A DNA stretch of 64,000 nucleotides from Bacteroides stercorirosoris (GTDB lineage: Bacteria; Bacteroidota; Bacteroidia; Bacteroidales; Bacteroidaceae), in NCBI RefSeq assembly GCF_900142015.1, contig NZ_FQZN01000001.1:124001-188000 (forward strand), read 5' to 3'. Below, piece after piece: positions 1 to 9,286 of this stretch. Below the pieces are notes generated by a model. The model had not been told where the DNA came from. It did no database searches and saw nothing but the letters and a program-made list of their open reading frames with translations. Position numbers and translations under genes: made by a program. The stretch's first letter is position 1; each line of letters begins with the position of its first letter.

Positions 1-908
1 CCTACGGCACCCCGCGTGCCGGAAACCGTACCGTCGAGTATTCCTACTGCGACTATGCCATCGCTCTCGTAGCCAAAGGTTTAGGCAAGGAAGACCTGTA
101 CCGCCATTATCTGAAACAATCTGGAAATTGGAAGAACCTGTGGCGTGCAGACTATGAACATGCCGGAGCAAAAGGCTTCATCCTGCCCCGTGATGAAAAA
201 GGGAACTGGCTGGACGAAATCACCTTTGGTAAATCCAATATACAGAAACCGACCTTCACCTATACCCCCGTCACCTTCGAAGGCCCGTGGTACACTCCCT
301 GGTGGGATATGTTCTTCTACGAGGCTTCTTCCTGGGAATACTCACTGAGCATTCCGCACGACGTTCCGGGACTGATAGAAGCGTGCGGAGGCGCAGAGAA
401 GTTCGAAGAACGCCTGGACATCTTCTTCGACCAGGGCTTTTTCAATGTGAACAACGAACCGTCTTTCCTCTCTCCTTGCCTGTATCACTGGATAGGAAAA
501 CCGCACCGGAGCAGCGACCGTATCCGTGAAATCATCGGTAAAAACTACAATGACGGACCTGTCGGACTACCCGGCAACGACGATTCGGGAGCAATGTCCT
601 CCTGGCTCGCTTTCCACATGATCGGGCTTTACCCGAATGCCGGACAGGATTATTACCTCATCAACACACCTTTGCTGGAAGCAACCACTTTCAGGCTGGA
701 TAACGGGAAGACATTCCGGGTGTCCGCCCAGGGGGGTTCGGAAAAAAACAGATACATACAATCCATATCACTGAATGGAAAAGATTATCCCTACTCTGCC
801 ATACGCCACAAAGATATTATAGCCGGTGGTGAACTGATATTGAAAATGGGAAAGAAACCGGGTGAATGGGGTAAGCAACTATTGTCGAACGAAGAAAACA
901 AGAAGTAA
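1..908 (+). CDS. GH92 alpha-mannosidase, C-terminal part (5' end outside window)
   Basis: This is the C-terminal roughly 300 residues of a glycoside hydrolase family 92 enzyme; the reading frame is open from base 3 to the TAA at 906-908. GH92 enzymes are calcium-dependent, inverting exo-alpha-mannosidases that trim N-glycan or yeast mannan side chains. The GH92 hallmark GNDDSGAMSSW is present, where the paired Asp residues belong to the catalytic site, followed by GLYP and the C-terminal beta-sandwich (YIQSISLNGKDY). The calls WKNLW, PWWDMFFYEASSWEYS and the GNDD block fit the (alpha/alpha)6 barrel. Two other GH92 proteins in the window carry the same blocks. The stop codon overlaps the next start (TAATG), so the two genes are translationally coupled. 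Linkage specificity cannot be read from this part. Confidence 0.93.
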   Translation, partial: YGTPRAGNRTVEYSYCDYAIALVAKGLGKEDLYRHYLKQSGNWKNLWRADYEHAGAKGFILPRDEKGNWLDEITFGKSNIQKPTFTYTPVTFEGPWYTPWWDMFFYEASSWEYSLSIPHDVPGLIEACGGAEKFEERLDIFFDQGFFNVNNEPSFLSPCLYHWIGKPHRSSDRIREIIGKNYNDGPVGLPGNDDSGAMSSWLAFHMIGLYPNAGQDYYLINTPLLEATTFRLDNGKTFRVSAQGGSEKNRYIQSISLNGKDYPYSAIRHKDIIAGGELILKMGKKPGEWGKQLLSNEENKK

Positions 909-1465
909 TGAAGAAGTATATAATTCTATCCATCGTGCTATGCCTGGGATTCACAGGAAACCTATTGGCACAAAGCATCGTTCCCGATACGCTCCTGTTT
1001 GTATTCAAGCTGCACGGGCAGACGCGGAAGTATGAGATGTCCTTCCGCGAGAAGCAGGATTCCCTCTACCTGTATTGGGGAATAGAACGTAATCTGAAAT
1101 GGCAGTCGGGCAGCTACGCCATGAGTCCGGAGTCCATCAGCTGGGGCACGCGTCTCAGCTTCCTGCAACCCGAAGACGGTAAACACGTGAAACTCTCTCC
1201 GGAAGAAACCGTTTACGTCCTCTCCCACTCGGCCTACAAGCAACTGAAAGAACAGCATTCATTCGTCTACAACCGGACAACATACTCCGTTCAGGAAAGA
1301 AATGAACAGGCTTTAGGCTATCCGCTCATTCATGTGAAAGATGCTATGGAAGGGGGTGAGATGTGGATACTGGACAATCCGAAACTTCCGCTGGTATGGA
1401 GGATGAGGGAGAATCCGTTAGGGATTAACTGGGAAGTAAGTATTCCTGAACCGTCTTCCCTATAA
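908..1465 (+). CDS. Small secreted protein coupled to GH92
   Basis: This 185-residue protein has a clear signal peptide (basic MKKY, hydrophobic core, LLAQS cleavage site) and so is periplasmic or outer-membrane associated. The mature part is rich in beta-type residues and contains no motif I recognise. Its ATG shares a base with the stop of the upstream GH92 gene, which implies co-expression and perhaps a shared substrate. The remainder, with repeated aromatic and Trp positions (YLYWGIERNLKWQSG, GINWEVSIPEPS), could be a small beta-sandwich, but that is a guess. No function is assigned. Confidence 0.75.
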   Translation: MKKYIILSIVLCLGFTGNLLAQSIVPDTLLFVFKLHGQTRKYEMSFREKQDSLYLYWGIERNLKWQSGSYAMSPESISWGTRLSFLQPEDGKHVKLSPEETVYVLSHSAYKQLKEQHSFVYNRTTYSVQERNEQALGYPLIHVKDAMEGGEMWILDNPKLPLVWRMRENPLGINWEVSIPEPSSL

Positions 1466-1548
1466 AAATGCTATTCATTACATAATTCCCTTATGCAAAA
1501 GGAGGTTGTGTCAAAAAACTTTCAGAATCCGTCATCCTTTCCATCCGT

Positions 1549-1995
1549 TCAACTGCGTGAAAGGTACTGTATATAAATATCCAGACTATCCATAGCAGAT
1601 AAAGCCAATTTAGTCTTCATACGTTGTTTAGCCTTTAACACTGATCGGGGAGTTATATTAAAAAGAATTGAAATTGTTTTATTACTCAATCGGGCACGAA
1701 CCAGATAACACAATTTCAATTCTCGAATATTCAATTGATAGGAAACTAAATCTTCTGACAAGCACCCACCATAAAACATATCTATAACAGTAAACAAGTG
1801 GCACCATTCTTCCTCACTTCTCACAATACCATAAGATGGAGCCCGATGAAGCCTCAGCAACTGCCCCATGGCCAACATCAAAGAAGAAGAACAGTCCGCC
1901 AGAATCAATGTCTGCTGATAATCCCTCAGTTGCCTTGTCAGTTGTTTATTCCGATGCAACAGACAAGCATTCAGATTTTTATCATAGGTATTCAT
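1549..1995 (-). CDS. LuxR-type helix-turn-helix protein, short form
   Basis: This 148-residue protein ends in the LuxR/GerE-like HTH found at the C-terminus of many Bacteroides TPR regulators: the segment LNIRELKLCYLVRARLSNKT, then SILFNITPRSVLKAKQRMKTKL. The middle (RSEEEWCHLFTVIDMF) matches the linker that usually precedes this HTH, and the N-terminus (KQLTRQLRDYQQTL) looks like the short coiled coil that normally follows a transmembrane segment. The sensory TPR and membrane parts of the longer relatives are absent, so this is a stand-alone cytoplasmic DNA-binding protein or the remnant of a longer one. It starts 6 bases downstream of the transglutaminase stop and is probably co-transcribed with it. 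Confidence 0.7.
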   Translation of the reverse strand: MNTYDKNLNACLLHRNKQLTRQLRDYQQTLILADCSSSLMLAMGQLLRLHRAPSYGIVRSEEEWCHLFTVIDMFYGGCLSEDLVSYQLNIRELKLCYLVRARLSNKTISILFNITPRSVLKAKQRMKTKLALSAMDSLDIYIQYLSRS

Positions 1996-2001
1996 AACTG
2001 A

Positions 2002-3927
2002 TTATAATGTCACCGGCTTCGCCTGATTGCTGACAAACACCTGCACTCCATTCTCTATATGAAACACCTGTTCCTCCTCTCCTCTGGTCAGGCAATGCAG
2101 ATGAAACAACGCCCCTCTCGGCATATTGTCGTAAATCAACCACGGCTCAGTCGCAGTTTTCCGACCCAGGGAGACCCAGCCCTCCTTGCCTCCGTGATAG
2201 AACAATTCATATTCATCCCCGATGCGTATAAAATTATCATCATTACGCGGCATAAATACAAAACTGTCCACCGTTGTCAACTTTCCGTAATCCAAAACGA
2301 GTACTCCTCCCTTTTCCACAGAGCTATAAAAGGTAAGCGGATTGTCGTCATAAGATTTCTGCCATACACGCCTGATGTTATCCGGCTTTGCACCACTCAC
2401 AGCCTGTGGTTCCAACTTCTTCCCATTATTGTAACAGACTAACTCCGCCACTTCCAAACCTTTTTCCTTATCCGCTTTGAGACGCATATAACGGAACTTT
2501 ACAGGAAGATTCAATGTAACAATATTATGCGCAATGCGCAGAGTATCTCCTATCCTGTAGCTGTATAGCACCCGCTGAAAGTCCTTCGTATCGGAGAACT
2601 CAACACAGCATCCTGCCATGTCGTTGAGCCAATCCCGCTGCCAGAAGAACAGAGGATTCTTGCGCAATAAGCACACAGTATCCCGTCGTGATAAATCTGC
2701 TGCATAGGGAATGTTTTTCTTCCCGTCAAAAAAGAAAGGATAATCAGTGGCAGAATACTTCTTGCCATGGTAACTCATCGGCACATAAATCACCTCTGAC
2801 TCCACATGAGGGAACACCGCTTCGCCATCCTCTATCTCCGCCATATCAATACCTATCCAACCATGAGGATTGAATACTCCCAAGAAAGCATATTTGTCAT
2901 AGTCTTTCTCCGCAACCGACATCCGTAGCGTATCCTGATAATAATTTTCGGAGACATCCTTACGGTATAAGTCCTTAAAGAATGAAGGAATCCGTTTGTC
3001 CTCCCAAATATCTTGCAGCTTCTCCCGCTGACTGCCAAAGCATTGGCGGGAAGCCTTCCCCGACTTACGTAGATCAGAGTATACCGAGTCACGTATGGCA
3101 TCCTGCTCAGTAAACCAAAAACCTACATACCGCCCGGTGGTATCCTTCACCACATTCCATGTATGCCCCTTGCGGGTTTCGGAAGAATAAACATACATAT
3201 CTGTGGCAATAGGGATGCCCAAGGCACGGTAGACATATAATGCGAAATCACAAGCATCTGCACACATGCCCACCCTATGCTCCATCAGGAACGAAGCCTC
3301 CAAATGTGGGAAACGGTAATCCCAGCAATAGACGAACCCTTCCTTGCGTAATGCATGTGCCACAGTATCGGTTGCCACTATCACATCACTACCCGTATAA
3401 ATTGAGTCCAACAGATAAGCATACTTCTCCTCATATTTTTTTCTCCAATCATCCAACGGCTCGTTCTGTACACGGTAAGGAAGAAGCAATTCACAGAATT
3501 CATCGAAAGTAACCTCCTTATTCCAGGGACGTTTTTTCCAGGCACGGAAAGCACGTTCAATATTGTTTATCAGATATTCCGCAGTGATTACTTTCGAGTC
3601 ATATACTTTCTCCATCTTCTCAAAGTTGAAACTCTTCCAGTAATCAGACTCTTCGGGAAGAGCCACCTTTTCTTCTTTATACTTCACCAAAGTCCTTTTC
3701 ACCGAGTCAACCGCCTCCCCCCGGTAGGCATAGTAGTGTGGCATATTTTCTATCAAAAAACGTGCCGCAGCATACTTCTCACCATCATGCTTATAAAAAT
3801 CCAGCACTTTCTCCAGTTCCCCCCGGTTCTCTCCGGCAAACTGCAAAGCCTGTTCCAGCCGCTTATTGTCGGAACAAGCCGCCAGCAAACAAAGTATCAA
3901 GCCACCAATCAAAATCTTCTTCATCAC
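2002..3927 (-). CDS. Transglutaminase-like lipoprotein
   Basis: This 641-residue lipoprotein has a lipobox (ILCLLAAC, Cys about residue 18). The central part carries a transglutaminase-like (papain-fold) core: the Cys block VGMCADACDFALYVYRALGIP, with the likely nucleophile in MCADAC, then GHTWNVV for the His and a downstream Asp. The C-terminal third resembles a beta-sandwich (F5/8-like) region. Bacterial members of this superfamily are mostly peptidases or peptide-modifying enzymes of the envelope rather than true cross-linkers. The gene follows signal peptidase I by 26 bases on the same strand, which ties it to the envelope/peptide locus. The substrate is unknown. Confidence 0.75.
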   Translation of the reverse strand: MMKKILIGGLILCLLAACSDNKRLEQALQFAGENRGELEKVLDFYKHDGEKYAAARFLIENMPHYYAYRGEAVDSVKRTLVKYKEEKVALPEESDYWKSFNFEKMEKVYDSKVITAEYLINNIERAFRAWKKRPWNKEVTFDEFCELLLPYRVQNEPLDDWRKKYEEKYAYLLDSIYTGSDVIVATDTVAHALRKEGFVYCWDYRFPHLEASFLMEHRVGMCADACDFALYVYRALGIPIATDMYVYSSETRKGHTWNVVKDTTGRYVGFWFTEQDAIRDSVYSDLRKSGKASRQCFGSQREKLQDIWEDKRIPSFFKDLYRKDVSENYYQDTLRMSVAEKDYDKYAFLGVFNPHGWIGIDMAEIEDGEAVFPHVESEVIYVPMSYHGKKYSATDYPFFFDGKKNIPYAADLSRRDTVCLLRKNPLFFWQRDWLNDMAGCCVEFSDTKDFQRVLYSYRIGDTLRIAHNIVTLNLPVKFRYMRLKADKEKGLEVAELVCYNNGKKLEPQAVSGAKPDNIRRVWQKSYDDNPLTFYSSVEKGGVLVLDYGKLTTVDSFVFMPRNDDNFIRIGDEYELFYHGGKEGWVSLGRKTATEPWLIYDNMPRGALFHLHCLTRGEEEQVFHIENGVQVFVSNQAKPVTL

Positions 3928-3953
3928 TAATTACTAATCGTTAATCACCAACT

Positions 3954-4691
3954 TCATAATTTCTTAAACATTCTTTCCCAACGGATTCTCCCGGTTTCCG
4001 GTTCTTTAGAAAACCATGTAAACAGTCCTACTCCCAAAATAAAGTCTTCCGGTAATATCCCCCAGAAGCGTGAATCGTAAGAATCCGCATAGTTATCACC
4101 ACGCATAAAGTAGTAGTTGCATTTGAAACGGTAATTATGCATCACCGTATCAGCATGTATCACAGCATCTTTCATCAGTTTCGGCATTAGTCCTGTCTCA
4201 TACTCTATACAACGATTATAGTGGCTGAAATTCGCGGAATCTATTACCAATACCTCGCCTTGATGGGGAAGATATACACTGTCCGTCCCTTCATTCCACT
4301 GCCAGCAGTAAGTATTTCCCGGCGTGGCCACACAACGTTTACAGAAGTACAGGTCGAAACTCATCATCATTCTTTCTTCTCCTTTGGAATAGGGGAAGTT
4401 AAACACCGCTACATCTCCTTTTTGCACTTCACGCGTTCCCTCCCTCCGCTGCACGATGTAATGCTCAGAACGTACGTCATCTTTCTTTATCTCCCGCCTA
4501 CCAGGAATGCGCAGAGAAACGACAATGTAATCTCCTGCCGTTAAGGTGGGGGACATAGAATAAGTGGGGATGACACAAGACGTCACCAAGTAAAGGCGGA
4601 TGAACACATATATCTGGAAAAGGCCGAAGCATCCGAAGGCACTCCAGCCAATCCTTCTCAATATGTGTTTAGCTTTTAAGTTCATAAGCAT
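3954..4691 (-). CDS. lepB: Signal peptidase I (S26 family)
   Basis: This 245-residue integral membrane serine protease would remove signal peptides from exported proteins. A single N-terminal membrane segment (about 14-36) is followed by box B IPTYSMSPTL, with the nucleophile Ser45, and box D with the general base Lys118 in FCKRCVATPG. Box E is MRGDNYADSYDSRFWG. It is shorter than a housekeeping Bacteroides LepB and has a Cys-rich stretch around the catalytic Lys. Its position between a peptide/propeller locus and a transglutaminase-like lipoprotein suggests a dedicated role in processing locus products, though a general role is possible. The first ATG (4691) or the third codon (4685) could serve as start. 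Confidence 0.9.
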   Translation of the reverse strand: MLMNLKAKHILRRIGWSAFGCFGLFQIYVFIRLYLVTSCVIPTYSMSPTLTAGDYIVVSLRIPGRREIKKDDVRSEHYIVQRREGTREVQKGDVAVFNFPYSKGEERMMMSFDLYFCKRCVATPGNTYCWQWNEGTDSVYLPHQGEVLVIDSANFSHYNRCIEYETGLMPKLMKDAVIHADTVMHNYRFKCNYYFMRGDNYADSYDSRFWGILPEDFILGVGLFTWFSKEPETGRIRWERMFKKL

Positions 4692-4703
4692 TCGAATATG
4701 ATA

Positions 4704-4997
4704 CTAAGATACAGGATACTCACCGAAACCATTGCCCACAGTCTGAAGCCTCGTCACTAATTTCCCAGTCTTATCAAAGACATGGATAGCCTTACTCACA
4801 TTATCCGACACATAAATCAGATTATTCTGATAAACCATCTTGATCATCTCTCCAATCAGGCAATCATCACGAGTTTCTAACGATATGACCAGCACACTGT
4901 CTTCCACCATAGAGGAATAGTCTAACTCATCGCCCACTTTGTTCCAATCCAATCGGATTGAGATTATTGCTGTGTCAGACTCTCCTTTATTTCGTGT
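4704..4997 (-). pseudogene. Remnant of a six-bladed beta-propeller lipoprotein
   Basis: The frame open from the TAG at 4998-5000 down to 4704 encodes about 97 residues that align well with the N-terminal blade of the intact propeller lipoprotein at 5682-6926. Both have a strand ending in D-L-D/L-D, then VISLETRDDCLIGEMIKM versus the corresponding IALDNKDAILTEISKM, then a V-F-DK-TGKLV..VGNGFGEY / FGNLGVGPGEY block. The fragment has no signal peptide or ATG start (the only in-frame start is TTG at 4952) and it stops just after the first blade. I read it as the decayed remnant of a paralogue that duplicated next to its parent. A short translated product is possible but unlikely. Confidence 0.7.
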
Positions 4998-5137
4998 CTA
5001 ACAACTTGTAAATATCAATATACAAACTTAATATTTCATGTCCACTATACATTGAGGTTTAACAATTAGTCAGCTAACAACAATATACAGCACATCCACC
5101 ATTTTCAGATATTTCTTCACTATGATTTATCCCTCTA

Positions 5138-5698
5138 TTATTTCATTTGCCTTTTTACACCGCTAAGATATATACGCGTTATATTTTGCTTGTTCTTTTG
5201 AGGAAAGAATAAAGATCTGATCCCCCCTGCTTCATCTGTATAAACAAAAAATCTTTGTTCCAATCCATTTCCTCTATGAAATGGAAACTTTATAGAATCT
5301 ACAGGAATACTCATATATTTAAAGTCATGAAGCTTATTTCTATAAACTATTTGATTTGTACGACTCATCCTATATACAGGAAGCAATAGAACCCTGTCCC
5401 TTCCTATCTCTTTCTGAATTTCATATAACTCTGCCAAATCCTGATATATACATTCATCACACATATCTTCTGAGAAACAATATATCAAAACATTCTTTTC
5501 TGGAAAAACAGTCGAACTTATACCCTCTATTGACACTTGTTTTAACATATCTACAGAGTATGTTACATAAGATGATAACAATTCCATTTTTCCATATGAT
5601 TTTTTTAACTCACAATCCTTCTTTACATATATATAAGCAAACAATGCAATACAGATTACAATAAATATCTGAAATGTTCTCTTAATCCTTGTATTCAT
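5138..5698 (-). CDS. Membrane-anchored CxxC thiol protein
   Basis: About 186 residues with an N-terminal membrane anchor (FQIFIVICIALFAYIYV) and a periplasmic domain containing a single CDEC motif (FSEDMCDECIYQDL), preceded by a beta strand (KNVLIYCF) as in thioredoxin-fold proteins. A later strand-like region (FFVYTDEAGGIRSLFFP) fits the end of such a fold. I placed the start at 5698 (MNTRIKRT), which overlaps the propeller stop by 17 bases; an upstream ATG at 5728 is possible. Similar thiol proteins commonly accompany six-bladed propeller lipoproteins in Bacteroides. A disulfide role is plausible but not proven. Confidence 0.65.
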   Translation of the reverse strand: MNTRIKRTFQIFIVICIALFAYIYVKKDCELKKSYGKMELLSSYVTYSVDMLKQVSIEGISSTVFPEKNVLIYCFSEDMCDECIYQDLAELYEIQKEIGRDRVLLLPVYRMSRTNQIVYRNKLHDFKYMSIPVDSIKFPFHRGNGLEQRFFVYTDEAGGIRSLFFPQKNKQNITRIYLSGVKRQMK

Positions 5699-6926
5699 AA
5701 TAGAGTATAATAGGATTTGAGTCCTCATTTGATTTCTCTATACTTTCTCCATTGATCAGTCTATCTGATATATTCTTCTCTTTTATAAAATATTTCAACT
5801 CACTCAGATTCTCATTTGGGACATAATAATAAACCCCTGTTTCATTTGCCAATAAAAACTTAGGCACCTGAAAATGGTCAGGAATCACTCGATATAAAAT
5901 ATCATCTGTTACTAGAGAATATACAGAAGTTGTCCGTCTATTCTCATCGTATCGAACAAAACTACTAATTCGACTCATACAGTTAAAATACAACATGGAA
6001 TTGTGCTCAAAAATATTTGATATCTGATAATATTTATTCTGGGCAGATAAACGAGTTAATAAAGATATCATATGCTTACTACGCAACCTTGGATTAGAGG
6101 TCGTTTCTTTTTCTTCTTCTAGAATATCTTCTTCTTGTATCAATCGCTCACTTTTTATCGCTAAAAAAGGGAATACTTCATTCTCCTTTATACACATAAC
6201 AGAATCCATCAGACCTAGAACAAACAAATCCTCGTTCTCCTTTATTTTATAGAAAATATTGCCATGCATAAATTCATTATTCCAACCTTTATTATAAGAT
6301 GCCGCATCCAGCCATTGGGCTATTTTTTTCCCCGACTCAACATCTATCTGGTATAATAAATAATAAGTGTTCTCCTTCTTTTCATTTCTGTTAGAGGCTT
6401 GTACTGCATATAAATACCCACCATTATAGTTAATATAATCAATACTAATACTTTGATCCACCTGTATGTTTTTCTTATAAGAACCTAAAACTATATCATA
6501 TATATAAATTCTGTTCTTAATCATATCATATATGTAGATTTCACCTGCATCAGTGTTAATTGTAAAATCCCTACAACTGACATACTCACCCGGACCAACA
6601 CCTAGATTACCGAATTTACGCACAAAGCTACCATCTTTCTGAAAAGCATATAGCCCTTGTGCCTTACGATCCAACAGGTATAACTTATCTTTATAAACAA
6701 GCATTTTACTAATTTCAGTCAATATAGCGTCTTTATTATCCAAAGCAATAGCTGTTACTTTTTCATAAAGGTCAGAATACTTAAATTCAGATGTACTCAT
6801 ACTATCCAAATCAGCAATAAATATAGTTCCTCTTTCTGCCATACGATTCTCATAACATGAAAACAAAATAATAGGCAAAATACAAAACACTATTTTTCTA
6901 ATTATAGAATATGTAATTTTCATCAC
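5682..6926 (-). CDS. Six-bladed beta-propeller lipoprotein
   Basis: This 414-residue protein has a lipobox (PIILFSC, Cys about residue 24) followed by repeated blades of the Bacteroides six-bladed propeller (TolB/NHL-like) family. Examples are YDKLYLLDRKAQGLYAFQKD-type strands and the loop GNLGVGPGEY that closes the first blade. Proteins of this family are surface or periplasmic and commonly sit beside NVEALA peptides. Its ATG overlaps the NVEALA stop by 4 bases (ATGA), so the two are translationally coupled. The propeller may bind or process the peptide, but that is inference from context. A degraded copy lies just downstream at 4704-4997. Confidence 0.8.
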   Translation of the reverse strand: MMKITYSIIRKIVFCILPIILFSCYENRMAERGTIFIADLDSMSTSEFKYSDLYEKVTAIALDNKDAILTEISKMLVYKDKLYLLDRKAQGLYAFQKDGSFVRKFGNLGVGPGEYVSCRDFTINTDAGEIYIYDMIKNRIYIYDIVLGSYKKNIQVDQSISIDYINYNGGYLYAVQASNRNEKKENTYYLLYQIDVESGKKIAQWLDAASYNKGWNNEFMHGNIFYKIKENEDLFVLGLMDSVMCIKENEVFPFLAIKSERLIQEEDILEEEKETTSNPRLRSKHMISLLTRLSAQNKYYQISNIFEHNSMLYFNCMSRISSFVRYDENRRTTSVYSLVTDDILYRVIPDHFQVPKFLLANETGVYYYVPNENLSELKYFIKEKNISDRLINGESIEKSNEDSNPIILYYEYKD

Positions 6927-7306
6927 TGTCCACAGCTTTTAGGAGTAATATATTCATCATGTTTTATCATGCTACCTTCACAATCATAAAAATAATACTC
7001 AACTCCATCACTACAACTACCCAATTTTTTGCCTTCACATGTATAAGTAATAGTAACACGAGCATACATTTTTATACCACGGCAATCCTGCATCGATACA
7101 TCGCCCACAGTAAAAGTATGACACGGAGTTTGGTCGTTTCCACCTTCTCCACTTCCTCCTTCACCCGAACCACCTTCACCAATTGCCGCCAACGATGTCA
7201 TCGCCAAATCACTGGAATGCTCTGTGTCCAGCACTACTTTTACATTCAGCGCAGATACCGCGCACAACACGACCGTAAACACGATCAATTTCAGATTTTT
7301 CTTCAT
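6923..7306 (-). CDS. NVEALA-type secreted peptide protein
   Basis: This 127-residue precursor resembles the NVEALA family: a basic start (MKKNLKL), a hydrophobic leader, then SDLAMTSLAAIGEGG, which takes the place of the LALxNVEALA motif. It is followed by three GEGG-type repeats. The C-terminal part contains six Cys (CHTF, DCRG, TCEG, SCSD, DCEG, SCGQ) and probably forms three disulfides outside the cytoplasm. NVEALA proteins are small and abundant in Bacteroides, with no established function. The gene is 31 bases downstream of the O-antigen-ligase-like gene and overlaps the propeller start. I infer an exported, disulfide-bonded peptide whose partner is the propeller or the thiol protein. 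Confidence 0.75.
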   Translation of the reverse strand: MKKNLKLIVFTVVLCAVSALNVKVVLDTEHSSDLAMTSLAAIGEGGSGEGGSGEGGNDQTPCHTFTVGDVSMQDCRGIKMYARVTITYTCEGKKLGSCSDGVEYYFYDCEGSMIKHDEYITPKSCGQ

Positions 7307-7337
7307 AATCTCTTAAAAAATTAAATTAATAATTAGT

Positions 7338-9155
7338 TTATTTATAACGACTTAGCAACTGCTTCATCTCCTTCCTCATCTCATCAACGGCCCTAGAATG
7401 CACTTTGGGAGATTTAGTCATGACAATGGTAGCCATTTGCTTCGCTTTTTCTTGATTCAAAAACTTAGGTTCAACATAGAGTTTTGCCAACAAATAGTAA
7501 GGATAAAGACGCTCCGGAGCCAACAGTAACGATTGCTCAAAACAATGTTCCGCTGACCGATAATAGCCTGCCGACTGATAATAGCGCCCCTGTATATTCC
7601 AAATATCAAAATTGCAACTTACCTGCTTTGCACGCTCCAATATTTTGCAGGCATCCAGAGATCTACCTTCGGAATAGAGTGAACCGGCATAGCTCTTCAA
7701 AAAATCCGGATGGTAGTTCAAACGGGAATAGAGACGTTCGTAGCCCGTGGAAGCGACATCATAAACTTGACTATAAGACAGTATATTGGCCTTATACCAT
7801 TGTTCGCCAAGTTCACCCAAATTGCGTAGTTTATAGATACCGATGCCAGCACCGCCACAGAGCAATACGGAAAGTGCCAGTGCCAATAAATTCTTTTTCC
7901 CATCGGCTTGCTTTTCTTTCTCTTCTTCAGACGCACATGCTACTTCTTCCTTCGATATACATGCCGCTGAAAACACAACACCCGCTATGCCGAAAGGAAG
8001 TATTTGTAAAGGATAAGAGGAAAAAGCGAATACCGCCAGTGAAAACAATGCACCGCAAAAATCGTATCGCTTGTGGGCAATCCCCTGCCTGAAGACTGAT
8101 ATGCCGAACGACAGGATGAACAGCAGCAAGATGCCTCCGCCCTCCACCAAGGATTGCAGATATTCATTAAAAGTATATTCCGCGTAGCCTGCAACCCTCT
8201 TTTCGTCTACTGTTCCTTTGCCTGCCGCAAAATATGCGGCCTGCACCTTGCCATACACCATCTGGAAGCTACCCGGACCATAGCCAATGAGTGGCTGTTC
8301 CGCTATGGCGGTACAAGTGTTCTTCCAGATAAAAAGTCTTCCTCGTGCCGAATCCGCTTTCAACTGGAAAAGCAGTACACAAACCAATGCCGCAAGAACG
8401 CAAACAGAAGTTACATATCCGACCGCTTTACGAGGTGTTCGCTTTGCAAAGTTTCTAAACGCCGTCCACCAATCCTTATGCATTCCCAATACCCACAGCA
8501 GGCTAACAACTATCGCCACCCACGCCGAACGGCTCATAGCGGCAGGAATAATGCAAAGCATTAAGGCGAATGCTCCCCACCAACAATAGCGTTGCCAACC
8601 TTTAGCCAACAACAGATGGTGCAGGCAGACAGGAAGCAGCATTACCAAGTAGCCCGAATAAGGCCCGGGATTGAAGAACGGCCCGGTGATGCGATATAGG
8701 AAATGGTTGGAATGGCAAAAACCGTAAAGTTGTAATAACCCCCAACCTGCCAACAGACAACCGATTCCGACAATTCCCACCGATACCATCTTCTTTGATG
8801 CCTGCGGAGAGGAAAGAATAATGCGCGATATATACCATAATAGCAATAGCAAGGCAGCATAGATTACCTTCCAATCAGCTAAATGCAGTTGATAATCATA
8901 CCTGACCAGATAATAAATAACCCCGGCAGTAATCAGTCCGTCCGGCAGTGTAAGCCGGAAACTATTTCCTTTCAGCATCGACAGCGCCAATGCCAGCAGA
9001 CCCGCTATCCCCACACTTACCGTAAAAGGAAAGAGCAGGAAGAAACAATCATTTGCTCCATAATCTATAAAAGTACTGCAAAGCACTCCGCAGAGTATAA
9101 TGGTTGAAATGAATCGTAACATAGCTTTCTGTTTTTTTAAATAATCTGTTGACAA
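7338..9155 (-). CDS. O-antigen-ligase-like membrane protein with C-terminal TPRs
   Basis: This 605-residue polytopic membrane protein has about ten hydrophobic segments and the Wzy_C/WaaL-type core, including ITGPFFNPGPYSGYL, SRSAW and a periplasmic loop (AIAEQPLIGYGPGSFQMVYG) typical of O-antigen ligase-like proteins. After residue 420 a soluble tail carries TPR-like helices (YNILSYSQVYDVASTGYERL, FDIWNIQGRYYQSAGYYRSA). Genuine ligases join glycans to lipid A-core, but members near NVEALA genes have no glycan cluster around them and may handle peptides or other acceptors. It is the first gene of the minus-strand operon. The start could be 9155 or 9122 (MLRFIS). Confidence 0.8.
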   Translation of the reverse strand: MSTDYLKKQKAMLRFISTIILCGVLCSTFIDYGANDCFFLLFPFTVSVGIAGLLALALSMLKGNSFRLTLPDGLITAGVIYYLVRYDYQLHLADWKVIYAALLLLLWYISRIILSSPQASKKMVSVGIVGIGCLLAGWGLLQLYGFCHSNHFLYRITGPFFNPGPYSGYLVMLLPVCLHHLLLAKGWQRYCWWGAFALMLCIIPAAMSRSAWVAIVVSLLWVLGMHKDWWTAFRNFAKRTPRKAVGYVTSVCVLAALVCVLLFQLKADSARGRLFIWKNTCTAIAEQPLIGYGPGSFQMVYGKVQAAYFAAGKGTVDEKRVAGYAEYTFNEYLQSLVEGGGILLLFILSFGISVFRQGIAHKRYDFCGALFSLAVFAFSSYPLQILPFGIAGVVFSAACISKEEVACASEEEKEKQADGKKNLLALALSVLLCGGAGIGIYKLRNLGELGEQWYKANILSYSQVYDVASTGYERLYSRLNYHPDFLKSYAGSLYSEGRSLDACKILERAKQVSCNFDIWNIQGRYYQSAGYYRSAEHCFEQSLLLAPERLYPYYLLAKLYVEPKFLNQEKAKQMATIVMTKSPKVHSRAVDEMRKEMKQLLSRYK

Positions 9156-9286
9156 AGGAAAATATGTTTGTCTGTTTATCCTATTTTCTGAGTTAACAAA
9201 AAGTTGACATTTTCATTTTAAACATACATAGAGTTTACAGCCGAGTTAACAATTAGCACATAACACACTATAAATGAACAACATAA

